Source: Verrucomicrobia bacterium 12-59-8
GTDB taxonomy: Bacteria; Verrucomicrobiota; Verrucomicrobiae; Verrucomicrobiales; Verrucomicrobiaceae
Assembly (NCBI GenBank): GCA_002279765.1
Contig: NCCR01000113.1
Coordinates: 1-13,163 of the forward strand
Direction of reading: 5' to 3'
Length of the DNA stretch: 13,163 nt
Below, piece by piece: positions 7,656 to 13,163 of this stretch. The first letter of the stretch is position 1. Each line of letters opens with the position of its first letter. Under the pieces are notes generated by a model. The model saw nothing but the letters and a program-made list of their open reading frames with translations, had not been told where the DNA came from and searched no databases. The position numbers were made by a program, and so were the translations under genes.

Positions 7656-7683
7656 GGGTCGAGGCGGCTGACCACCTCGACCC
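7656..7683 (-). terminator. Perfect 9-bp hairpin between the two sulfatase genes
   Basis: GGGTCGAGG (7656-7664) and CCTCGACCC (7675-7683) pair fully around a 10-nt loop, 20 nt after the stop codon of the upstream sulfatase. The following - strand bases (TGACCTCTTCTTGACC) contain only scattered T. It may partly uncouple expression of the two sulfatases. Confidence 0.45.
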
Positions 7684-7702
7684 AATTGTCAGCGCAGCCT
7701 CC

Positions 7703-9220
7703 TCACGGATCCACCAGCTCAGGGTTATACATCACACTGCCTTGGGGAATCTCCGGCGTCTTCCCACTCGCAGGAAACGTCGTCTTCACGATGCCATGCA
7801 GTTGCTCGGAGAGTTTCGCCTGCACTTCAGCCTGCGCGGGTTGGTCGGCCAGGTTGGTCAGCTCCTTCGGGTCGGTTTCGTGGTCGTACAGTTCTTTGCC
7901 GGACCGGCCTTCGTCCCACTCAATGTAGCGCCAGCGGTCCGTGCGCAGCGCGTAGCCAAAGATACGTTTGCCATCATCCCCTTTGGCAGCACTCGCGCCC
8001 ATGCGCTTGAAGCCCCCGCCGCGCACCACCTGGCTCAGCACCCAGCCACGACCTTTCGCCTCAGCATCTTTCAGCATCGGCACGAGGCTCTGGCCCTGCA
8101 GATTCTTGGGAGCTTTGACACCACAGAGTTCCGTGAGGGTTGGGTACAAGTCGATCAGGCCCACGGGCGTATTCGCGACCACACCCTTCTTGGCCCCAGG
8201 ACCGGCGATGATGAGCGGCACCCGCGCGCTCTCCTCAAAGATGCTCTGCTTCTGCCACAGCCCATGCTCACCCAAGTGGTAGCCATGGTCGCTGGTAAAC
8301 ACGACAAGGGTGTTCTCAGTCAGGCCCAGCCGATCCAGCGCATCCAGCACCTTGCCCGCCTGCGCATCCATGAAGCTGATCGCAGAGTAATAGGCCTGCA
8401 CCGCCTGCCTGCGCAGATCATCGGTCAGTTTGTCCTGCTCCTTTTTATAGCTTCCGAGCGCAGGCTTAGGCAGGTCCGCCTGGTCTTCCTTCACCCCCTG
8501 CACCACCGGCATCTCCGCCTCGGGGTAGCCTTTGAACCACTTATCCGGCGCGACATACGGCGTGTGCGGGCGGAAGAATCCCAGCCCGAGGAAAAACGGG
8601 CGGTCCTTGTCCTTCGCACAGCGCTCCAGGATCCACTCCGCATCCTTGGCCTGCAGGCCGTCAGTGTGCTTTTCATCCGGCCGTGGCGAGGCATACCAGC
8701 TCAGCGTACCGCCAAAGTTACCGGGGATCAGGGAGAAAATATCAGGATGCTCCAGCAGCCGGTCGCACCCGGCGGGGTTCAGTTCCAGTTCCCAGGAGGC
8801 CGGGTCATCGTGACCATTCGTGCCGATGGAGTTCGGCACTCCATAGTGGTAAAGTTTGCCAATGCGCGCGGCGAAGTAGCCATCCCGCCGGAACGCCTGG
8901 GGCAGGCTGACCGCATTCGGAATCGTCTGACGGAAAAGCTGCGCATTCCCCAGGATCCCCGTGCTGTTCGGATACAAACCCGTCAGCATCGAATTCCGGC
9001 TCGGTCCGCACAGCGGAAACTGGCAGTTCGCATTCTGAAAGCGCACCCCACGGGCCGCCAGTTTGTCGAGGTTCGGTGTTTTGACCAGCGGATGACCATA
9101 GCAGCCAAGGCTGTTGTTGAGGTCGTCCGCCATCATGAAGAGCACATTCGGCCGCTGGGCGGCGTGCAGTTGCGAAACGACGATTAAGACGGTGGTGGCG
9201 AGAAAGGTTGGGAATCTCAT
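7703..9220 (-). CDS. Secreted sulfatase (iduronate-2-sulfatase-like, formylglycine type)
   Basis: From the ATG at 9220 the protein has 505 residues and a signal peptide (MRFPTFLATTVLIVVSQLHA). QRPNVLFMMADDLNNSLGCY supplies metal ligands D32 and D33, and C71 in FPLCGPSRNSMLTG is the formylglycine cysteine in the C-G-P-S-R form typical of the iduronate-2-sulfatase branch. GKLYHYG (121-127), FFRPHTPYVAP and TSDHGYHLGEHGLWQK are further hallmarks of that branch. The ORF is open upstream to 9349, but those 43 residues look non-coding and would hide the signal peptide. It differs clearly from the neighbouring sulfatase, so the two probably act on different sulfate positions or sugars. No transporter, glycosidase or maturase is adjacent, so the substrate cannot be named. 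Confidence 0.94.
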   Translation of the reverse strand: MRFPTFLATTVLIVVSQLHAAQRPNVLFMMADDLNNSLGCYGHPLVKTPNLDKLAARGVRFQNANCQFPLCGPSRNSMLTGLYPNSTGILGNAQLFRQTIPNAVSLPQAFRRDGYFAARIGKLYHYGVPNSIGTNGHDDPASWELELNPAGCDRLLEHPDIFSLIPGNFGGTLSWYASPRPDEKHTDGLQAKDAEWILERCAKDKDRPFFLGLGFFRPHTPYVAPDKWFKGYPEAEMPVVQGVKEDQADLPKPALGSYKKEQDKLTDDLRRQAVQAYYSAISFMDAQAGKVLDALDRLGLTENTLVVFTSDHGYHLGEHGLWQKQSIFEESARVPLIIAGPGAKKGVVANTPVGLIDLYPTLTELCGVKAPKNLQGQSLVPMLKDAEAKGRGWVLSQVVRGGGFKRMGASAAKGDDGKRIFGYALRTDRWRYIEWDEGRSGKELYDHETDPKELTNLADQPAQAEVQAKLSEQLHGIVKTTFPASGKTPEIPQGSVMYNPELVDP

Positions 9221-9341
9221 GCGGCCGGGTGAAACGCAGTGAGCGGGGGCATCTTGCCAAATACTATTCAGCGCCGCACCGCCAGCAGAAGCACCACATA
9301 AAAGCCCCGGCAGAGCACGGATCTCGCGCCACCGCAGGTCC

Positions 9342-9371
9342 CCCCTCACTTCGCCTTGATCAGCATCACAT
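9342..9371 (-). pseudogene. Possible relic of a gene 3' end resembling the FKBP gene terminus
   Basis: Thirty bases here match 9551-9580, the 3' end of the FKBP gene, at 27 positions, and both read on the - strand into an LIK-x-K C-terminus and a TGA stop (LIKAK here, LIKVK in the FKBP). Upstream the frame closes at once at another TGA, so at most 11 codons remain. The rest of 9221-9430 shows no gene. Confidence 0.35.
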
Positions 9372-9430
9372 GAGCGTCAAATCAGCGGTCAAGAAACCCT
9401 GCTGGGCTCAACCATTCCTCGACCCATGAG

Positions 9431-9490
9431 GAAAACAGAAAAACAGAAAAACAGGAAGGGCAGGATCTCCATCCGGTTCCTGCCTTCCTG
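9431..9490 (-). terminator. Rho-independent terminator of the FKBP gene
   Basis: CAGGAAGG-G-CAGGA (9452-9465) pairs with TCCTGCCTTCCTG (9478-9490), a 13-bp stem with one bulged G and a 12-nt loop. On the - strand it is followed by a T-rich tract made of three TTTTT(C)-type runs separated by CTG (9431-9451). It lies about 65 bp after the FKBP stop codon. This is the only hairpin in the window with the full intrinsic-terminator architecture. Confidence 0.8.
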
Positions 9491-9554
9491 ATGCGTCAGG
9501 CCACCAAGTTCATTTCAGAAGCCCTGGATCATGAGCGGCCACTAACGCCACCCC

Positions 9555-9950
9555 TCACTTCACCTTGATCAGCTCCACATCGAAAATCAGCGCCTCATTC
9601 GGCCCGATGTCACGTCCCGCACCACGCGGGCCATACGCCAGCTTCGAAGGAATGTAGAAACGATACTTCGACCCCTCCTGCATCAGCTGCACACCCTCAG
9701 TCCAGCCCGCGATCACGCGGTTCAGCGGAAACTCGATCGACTCCTTGCGCTTGTAGCTGCTGTCAAACACCGTGCCATCGATCAGCGTCCCCTCGTAGTG
9801 TACTTCCACCGTATCCGTCGCCTTCGGGCTCTTCCCCGTCCCCGGCGTGATCACCTTGTACTGCAGACCGCTCGCAGTCACCGTCACGCCCTCTTTCTTG
9901 GCGTTGTCTTCGAGAAATTTTTCACCTTTGGCAAGAGCGATGTCGGACAT
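9555..9950 (-). CDS. FKBP-type peptidyl-prolyl cis-trans isomerase
   Basis: This enzyme speeds cis-trans isomerisation of X-Pro bonds during protein folding. From the ATG at 9950 it has 131 residues: a short helical N-terminal extension (DIALAKGEKFLEDNAKKEG) of the kind seen in FkpA/Mip-like proteins, then one FKBP domain. The pocket residues of FKBP12 are conserved: Y52 (VHYEGTL), F62-D63 (TVFDSS), V79-I80 and W83 (RVIAGWTEG), Y106 (KLAYGPRGAG) and F123 (LIFDVELIKVK). No signal peptide is seen, so it is probably cytoplasmic, unlike FkpA itself. The frame is open to 9995, but those extra residues (Pro/Asn-rich) look like leader. A strong terminator follows and a hairpin lies in the leader, so it is a single-gene unit. 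Confidence 0.95.
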   Translation of the reverse strand: MSDIALAKGEKFLEDNAKKEGVTVTASGLQYKVITPGTGKSPKATDTVEVHYEGTLIDGTVFDSSYKRKESIEFPLNRVIAGWTEGVQLMQEGSKYRFYIPSKLAYGPRGAGRDIGPNEALIFDVELIKVK

Positions 9951-9970
9951 GGAATGTGTAGGGGGATTGG

Positions 9971-9999
9971 GGGGTTGGTTAATTTCGGAACCCAACCCC
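9971..9999 (-). promoter_or_regulatory. Hairpin in the FKBP leader
   Basis: GGGGTTGGTT (9971-9980) pairs with AACCCAACCCC (9989-9999), with a single bulged C (bulged G on the - strand) around the loop AATTTCGG. On the - strand it would form 20 nt before the FKBP start codon. It could be a transcript 5' structure or an operator; no family is recognised. Confidence 0.4.
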
Positions 10000-10104
10000 T
10001 AGCACCCCCCTCAAACTTGTCGACCCCCGAATGCACCCCTCCTCCAGGGACCTAGCCAGTAGAGAACAAAAACTGCCACAGGGCATCGCGAGGGGCGCCA
10101 GCAA

Positions 10105-10129
10105 AGTGGTCCGCACACTCCGTGTGCGG
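10105..10129 (+). repeat. Intergenic palindromic repeat, family C
   Basis: AGTGGTCCGCAC (10105-10116) is shared exactly with 5366-5377. Here it leads into the perfect 8-bp hairpin CCGCACAC-TCC-GTGTGCGG (10111-10129). The 9996-10517 gap consists mainly of such repeats; ORFs drawn through it are not credible genes. Confidence 0.65.
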
Positions 10130-10215
10130 TTCGTAGTTCGGTCCATCGTCAACTGCTTTACCCCAGTAGCACCACCGTCCCGGTTGTCTCCCCTCCGCCT
10201 CGCAGCGCACCACCT

Positions 10216-10249
10216 CTTCGTACGTAGTTCGGGCTTTAGCCCGTTCCGG
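10216..10249 (+). repeat. Intergenic palindromic repeat, family A (copy 2)
   Basis: Matches 2887-2920 at 32 of 34 positions. Both copies keep CTTCGTACGTAGTT and the CGGGCT/AGCCCG stem; here the loop is TT instead of TC. Confidence 0.75.
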
Positions 10250-10296
10250 AAGCTCCACATCGCCCCAAACCTCAAACCCAGCCAGCGCACGTTTGG

Positions 10297-10315
10297 TAGT
10301 CCCGGCTTTAGCCGG
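10297..10315 (+). repeat. Palindromic repeat related to family A
   Basis: TAGTCCCGGCTTTAGCCGG contains the perfect stem CCGGCT-TT-AGCCGG (10302-10315). It has the same TAGT-stem-TT-loop layout as family A but with different stem bases, and TAGTCCCGG also occurs next to copy 1, at about 2875-2883. Confidence 0.55.
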
Positions 10316-10391
10316 AATCTGGAAACGCAGTCCGTGCCCAAACCGCTCCCGAATAAACACCCCTGTGACTCCTCGTTCCACAATCCTGCCC

Positions 10392-10458
10392 TTCGCCCTT
10401 CGCCATTCGACCTTCGTCATTATTTAGTCATTCGGTTTTACTCATTCGTCATTTCCCC
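10392..10458 (+). repeat. Phased heptamer array upstream of glpD
   Basis: Seven-base units of form TTCGNNN start at 10392, 10399, 10406 and 10413, then a degenerate TTATTTA at 10420. After a 4-base slip the phase resumes with units at 10431, 10438, 10445 and 10452. TTCGTCA is the commonest unit. The array is AT-richer than its surroundings and may contain the glpD promoter, though no clear -35/-10 pair is visible. Confidence 0.6.
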
Positions 10459-10517
10459 TCACTCCCCCTCCTCACTCCGCCCTTCCCTTCCCCCCACGCC
10501 CTCCCTAAACTCCCCCC
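10452..10517 (+). promoter_or_regulatory. Pyrimidine-rich glpD leader lacking a Shine-Dalgarno sequence
   Basis: Only 8 of the 66 bases before the glpD ATG are purines, and none form an AGGAGG-like motif; the last bases are CTCCCCCC. Translation must begin without base pairing to the 16S rRNA tail, or on a transcript that starts close to the ATG. Confidence 0.6.
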
Positions 10518-12092
10518 ATGAACCGCGAACACCTCTTTTCGCAACTCGCCTCCCACACCGGCCCCTTTGACATCGCCATCATCGGCGGCGGCGCCACCGG
10601 CCTCGGCGCCGCAGTCGATGCCGCCTCACGCGGCCACACCGTCGTCCTCATCGAGCAGTCAGACTTCGCCAAAGGCACCTCCTCCCGCTCCACCAAGCTC
10701 GTCCACGGCGGCGTCCGCTACCTCAAGCAAGGCAACGTCTCCCTCGTCCTCGAAGCCCTCCGCGAGCGCGGCCTCCTCGTCCGCAACGCCCCCCACCTCG
10801 TCCACAGCCTCCCCTTCGTCATCCCCAGCTACCACTGGTGGGAAGGCCCCTTCTACGGCATCGGCATGAAGGTTTACGACACCCTCGCCGGCCAGCTCGG
10901 CCTCCAGCCCTCCCGCTACCTCTCACGCGAGGAAATCACCGACCTCCTCCCCACCCTCGAAACCGAAGGCCTCACCGGCGGCGTCGTCTATCACGACGGC
11001 CAGTTCGATGACGCCCGCCTCGCCATCCACCTCGCCCGCACCGCCGTCGATCACGGCGCCATCGTCCTCAATCACACCCGCGCCTGCGGCCTCATCAAGG
11101 AAAACGGCCACATCATCGGCCTCCAGGCCGAGTGCGTCGAATCCGGCCGCCAGCACGAAATCCGCGCCCACTGCGTCATCAATGCCACCGGCGTCTTCGT
11201 CGATGACATCCGCCGCATGGACGAGCCCAAGGCCCAAAACATCGTCGCCCCCAGCCAGGGCGTCCACCTCGTCCTCCCCCGCGAGTTCCTCCCCGGAGAC
11301 TCCGCCATCATGATCCCCCGCACCGACGACGGCCGCGTCCTCTTCGCCGTCCCCTGGCACGGCCGCGTCATCATCGGCACCACCGACACCCCCGTCGATC
11401 ACCCCACCCTCGAGCCCCGCGCCCTGCCAGACGAAATCGCCTTCCTCATGCAGCACGCCGCCCGCTACCTCACCCGCGATCCCCTCCCCAGCGACGTCCT
11501 CAGCATCTACGCCGGCCTCCGCCCCCTCGTCAAAATGAAGGAAAAAGACCCCGGCACGGGCTCCACCGCCGCCCTCTCCCGCGATCACACCATCCTCATC
11601 GCCGACTCCGGCCTCCTCACCATCACCGGCGGCAAATGGACCACCTACCGCCGCATGGCCGAAGACGTCATAGATCACGCCGAAATGCTCGGCGGCTTCG
11701 GCATGCGCCACTGCATCACCCCCAGCCTCATGATCCACGGCTCCGCCACCGTCCTCGATCCTCACGATCCCCTCGCCGTCTACGGCAGCGACGCCGCCGA
11801 AATCCGCACCCTCGCCGCCAGCGAACCCCAATGGGCCGCCAAAGTCCACCCCCGCCTCGATCTCACCTGCGCCGAAGTCATCTTCCACGTCCGCCACGAA
11901 ATGGCCCGCACCGTCGGCGACGTCCTCGCCCGCCGCAGCCGCAGCCTCCTCCTCGATGCTCAATCAAGCATGTCCGCCGCCCCCCGCGTCGGCGCCCTCA
12001 TGGCCACCGAACTCCACTGGGACCCCGAAAAAACCTCCCACGAAATCGACCGCTTCCAAAAACTCGCCTGCGGCTACATCCTCGAAGGCTAA
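10518..12092 (+). CDS. glpD: FAD-dependent glycerol-3-phosphate dehydrogenase
   Basis: GlpD oxidises sn-glycerol-3-phosphate to dihydroxyacetone phosphate and passes electrons to quinone at the inner face of the membrane. The 524-residue length is that of the single-chain aerobic enzyme. The Rossmann motif IAIIGGGATGLGAAVDAASRG (19-39) and E46 at the end of the second strand bind FAD. KGTSSRSTKLVHGGVRYLKQG (52-72) is the family signature. VINATGVFVDDIRR, IIGTTDTPVD, YAGLRPLV and ITGGKWTTYRRMAED are further GlpD/DAO blocks, and the C-terminal domain has the HVRHEMARTVGDVLARRSR motif. Codons end almost always in C (GTC, CTC, ATC, GCC). The leader is pyrimidine-rich with no ribosome binding site. 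No glpK or glpF is adjacent. Its last ~51 codons are duplicated downstream. Confidence 0.97.
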   Translation: MNREHLFSQLASHTGPFDIAIIGGGATGLGAAVDAASRGHTVVLIEQSDFAKGTSSRSTKLVHGGVRYLKQGNVSLVLEALRERGLLVRNAPHLVHSLPFVIPSYHWWEGPFYGIGMKVYDTLAGQLGLQPSRYLSREEITDLLPTLETEGLTGGVVYHDGQFDDARLAIHLARTAVDHGAIVLNHTRACGLIKENGHIIGLQAECVESGRQHEIRAHCVINATGVFVDDIRRMDEPKAQNIVAPSQGVHLVLPREFLPGDSAIMIPRTDDGRVLFAVPWHGRVIIGTTDTPVDHPTLEPRALPDEIAFLMQHAARYLTRDPLPSDVLSIYAGLRPLVKMKEKDPGTGSTAALSRDHTILIADSGLLTITGGKWTTYRRMAEDVIDHAEMLGGFGMRHCITPSLMIHGSATVLDPHDPLAVYGSDAAEIRTLAASEPQWAAKVHPRLDLTCAEVIFHVRHEMARTVGDVLARRSRSLLLDAQSSMSAAPRVGALMATELHWDPEKTSHEIDRFQKLACGYILEG

Positions 12093-12113
12093 ACACCAAC
12101 CACTCGTCGCATC

Positions 12114-12220
12114 GCGGCCTGAAGGGCCGCCGGACTCAGCCCAGGGCACAGCGCAGCAAGCCCTGGGTCACCACATCACACGCCCCCTTCCACCGAAGGC
12201 CGCACCCTGAAGGGGTGCGG
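12114..12220 (+). repeat. Multi-hairpin intergenic repeat, family B (copy 2)
   Basis: Three perfect hairpins: GCGGCC-TGAAG-GGCCGC (12114-12130), CCCAGGGC with GCCCTGGG (12140-12167, 12-nt loop) and CCGCACCC-TGAAG-GGGTGCGG (12200-12220). The first two repeat the architecture at 4314-4377; the first and third share the loop TGAAG. The first lies 21 bp after the glpD stop codon and could help end transcription. The remaining spacer up to 12356 shows no gene. Confidence 0.7.
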
Positions 12221-12356
12221 GAGGTCACCCGCCAGCTCCAGCGGCCGCTCTCTCCATCTGGGTCACCACGACCCAACTCCGATTGCGGCCCATCCGCTTG
12301 TCCTTCGTCCTGCCCTTTAAAAAAGCGAAGGAGGAAGCTTTAGCGCAAAACGGGCC

Positions 12357-12510
12357 GCCGCAGCCTCCTCCTCGATGCTCAATCAAGCATGTCCGCCGCC
12401 CCCGCGTCGGCGCCCTCATGGCCACCGAACTCCACCGGGACCCCGAAAAAACCTCCCACGAAATCGACCGCTTCCAAAACCTCGCCTGCGGTTACATCCT
12501 CGAAGGCTAA
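12357..12510 (+). pseudogene. Broken duplicate of the glpD 3' end
   Basis: These 154 bases copy 11938-12092, the last ~51 codons and stop of glpD, with three substitutions and one missing C. The run of six C at 11980-11985 is five C here, which shifts the frame, so the copy could not encode the peptide continuously; the downstream part still reads VGALMATELHRDPEKTSHEI to the same ILEG stop. Two substitutions change residues (W to R, K to N) and one is silent. It has no start of its own. Similarity begins abruptly at GCCGCAG and stops right after the shared TAA, where AT-rich DNA starts. Confidence 0.93.
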
Positions 12511-12663
12511 GCCAAAATATCCCCCAGCCCGCCTAATCCAAGCGGCGGTATAGCTGATACAAAAGCTATTCTCCCTCCCTTGTCCCGTACTCGATATTGA
12601 CGCCCTTCATCTAAGCAAGGTTTCAAAGTCTCAGTCGACTAAGGTTAGCAGGTATAATTATGG

Positions 12664-13163
12664 CTATTGCTTTGTCTCGAAATATGTTGCGTACAAATCC
12701 CGCGCCATTGCAGCATATTGGCTGGATTTATATTGAGAAAAATTGAAGCTGGAAAGTTTGCCAAGGCTTCGCTTGTACCCAGCAAAGTCAGTGATCATGT
12801 TATTCTGGATTAAAAGCCTTAGACAAATAACCAACCCATTAATAATGCTTGTCGTCAGTATCCTCTCTTTACACTTTTTATCTGATGTCCAATGAGATGA
12901 TGACATTGATGCTTTAACTGCACTCATGAATATGCATATCTGACCCGAACAGTAGTCAATATACTTCTCTAAAAGAGGGCGGTCGTCTTCTTTTAGTAAA
13001 TCACTCTTTTCAGAGTCACTCCAGACGGAGTAAAAGCTGTCGTTGCCGCTAAGCTTGACGAGAGGTTTGAGGCCATAGCTGACAATAGACATTGTTTTTA
13101 CTTTATCTTTCTCGAAAAAATATTCCTCAAAGCAACCTTCAAGAGGTGAGCGAGAATTCATTT
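12664..13163 (-). CDS. Unknown protein, C-terminal part (5' end beyond window); possible DGQHR/DndB-like
   Basis: The frame is open to the right edge and 165 residues are visible from the first Met (13161), which is probably internal. It contains KVKTMSIVSYGLKPLVKLSG, an acidic stretch, YCSGQICIFMSAVKAS, then ILTTSIINGLVICLRLLIQN and a C-terminus FNFSQYKSSQYAAMARDLY. The mixed helical pattern and the ending SSQ(Y/W)-x-x-(M/L)-x-x-D(L/I) remind me of C-terminal regions of DGQHR-domain proteins, which include the DndB-like proteins linked to DNA phosphorothioation; this is a memory-based guess, and the DGQHR motif itself would lie outside the window. No signal peptide is evident. Base composition (about 39% G+C at 12661-12900) and codon use differ strongly from every other gene here, suggesting horizontal transfer. 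Confidence 0.6.
   Translation of the reverse strand, partial: MNSRSPLEGCFEEYFFEKDKVKTMSIVSYGLKPLVKLSGNDSFYSVWSDSEKSDLLKEDDRPLLEKYIDYCSGQICIFMSAVKASMSSSHWTSDKKCKERILTTSIINGLVICLRLLIQNNMITDFAGYKRSLGKLSSFNFSQYKSSQYAAMARDLYATYFETKQ

Noticed and set aside
9221..9349. 43-residue N-terminal extension of the iduronate-sulfatase-like protein
   Set aside because: The ATG at 9220 gives a proper signal peptide directly; the extension would hide it and looks like leader sequence.
9979..10420. Two - strand ORFs of 122 and 134 codons in the same gap
   Set aside because: Their translations come from the repeat sequences (for example the CGGGCT/AGCCCG palindrome) and have no gene-like start or motif.
10031..10570. 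179-codon ORF across the gap before glpD
   Set aside because: It reads through the palindromic repeats, heptamers and pyrimidine tract and overlaps the glpD start.
10923..11963. Long antisense ORF (346 codons) inside glpD, Gly/Ala/Glu/Asp-rich
   Set aside because: It arises because the C-ending codons of glpD give few stops on the other strand; its composition is low-complexity and no family is recognisable.
10111..12220. CRISPR array suggested by the several repeats
   Set aside because: Copies are irregularly spaced, differ in sequence and have no uniform spacers or cas genes.
12652..12658. Perfect TATAAT box on the + strand
   Set aside because: No matching -35 element 16-18 bp upstream and no gene on that strand downstream; expected by chance in AT-rich DNA.

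Overview
The window looks like a chromosomal segment of a moderately GC-rich (roughly 60-65% in most genes) Gram-negative bacterium, most probably of the Verrucomicrobia/Planctomycetes group. The reasons are two secreted formylglycine-type sulfatases side by side, secreted lactonase and jelly-roll-like proteins, and intergenic spaces filled with short palindromic repeats. This placement is an inference from gene content; no rRNA or other phylogenetic marker is present. Most genes use C-ending codons on the + strand and G-ending codons on the - strand, so the + strand is C-rich across much of the window.

Layout. (1) 1-2511, - strand: a central-metabolism cluster read right to left: an exported beta-propeller lactonase, transaldolase (tal), then the 5' part of hisF, cut by the window edge. 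(2) 2638-2784, +: a probable 48-residue lipoprotein, divergent from the lactonase. (3) 3050-4162, +: a fold-type III PLP enzyme of the D-threonine aldolase/D-serine dehydratase family, closed by a perfect hairpin at its stop codon. (4) 4163-4801: mostly non-coding, with a palindromic repeat. (5) 4802-5266, +: an EVE-domain protein. (6) 5267-5537: a convergent gap with three hairpins that share the loop TCCT/AGGA. (7) 5538-9220, -: two sulfatases and a small secreted protein; the last two genes overlap by 4 bp. (8) 9555-9950, -: a cytoplasmic FKBP-type prolyl isomerase with a good intrinsic terminator. (9) 9996-10517: about 520 bp of palindromic repeats, a phased heptamer array and a pyrimidine tract. 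(10) 10518-12092, +: glycerol-3-phosphate dehydrogenase (glpD). (11) 12093-12510: a repeat spacer followed by a second, broken copy of the last ~155 bp of glpD. (12) 12511-13163: composition falls to about 39% GC, and a - strand ORF of foreign character runs off the edge.

How it fits together. The left part is ordinary metabolism (pentose phosphate, histidine). The middle holds secreted catabolic enzymes, probably for sulfated polysaccharides. The right end is the most notable part: a duplicated 3' end of glpD lies exactly where the sequence changes from host-like to AT-rich DNA, as expected at the border of an integrated or rearranged element. The only gene seen beyond that border is partial; it tentatively resembles the C-terminal part of DGQHR/DndB-like proteins, so the element may be a defence or DNA-modification island, but the window ends before this can be settled.
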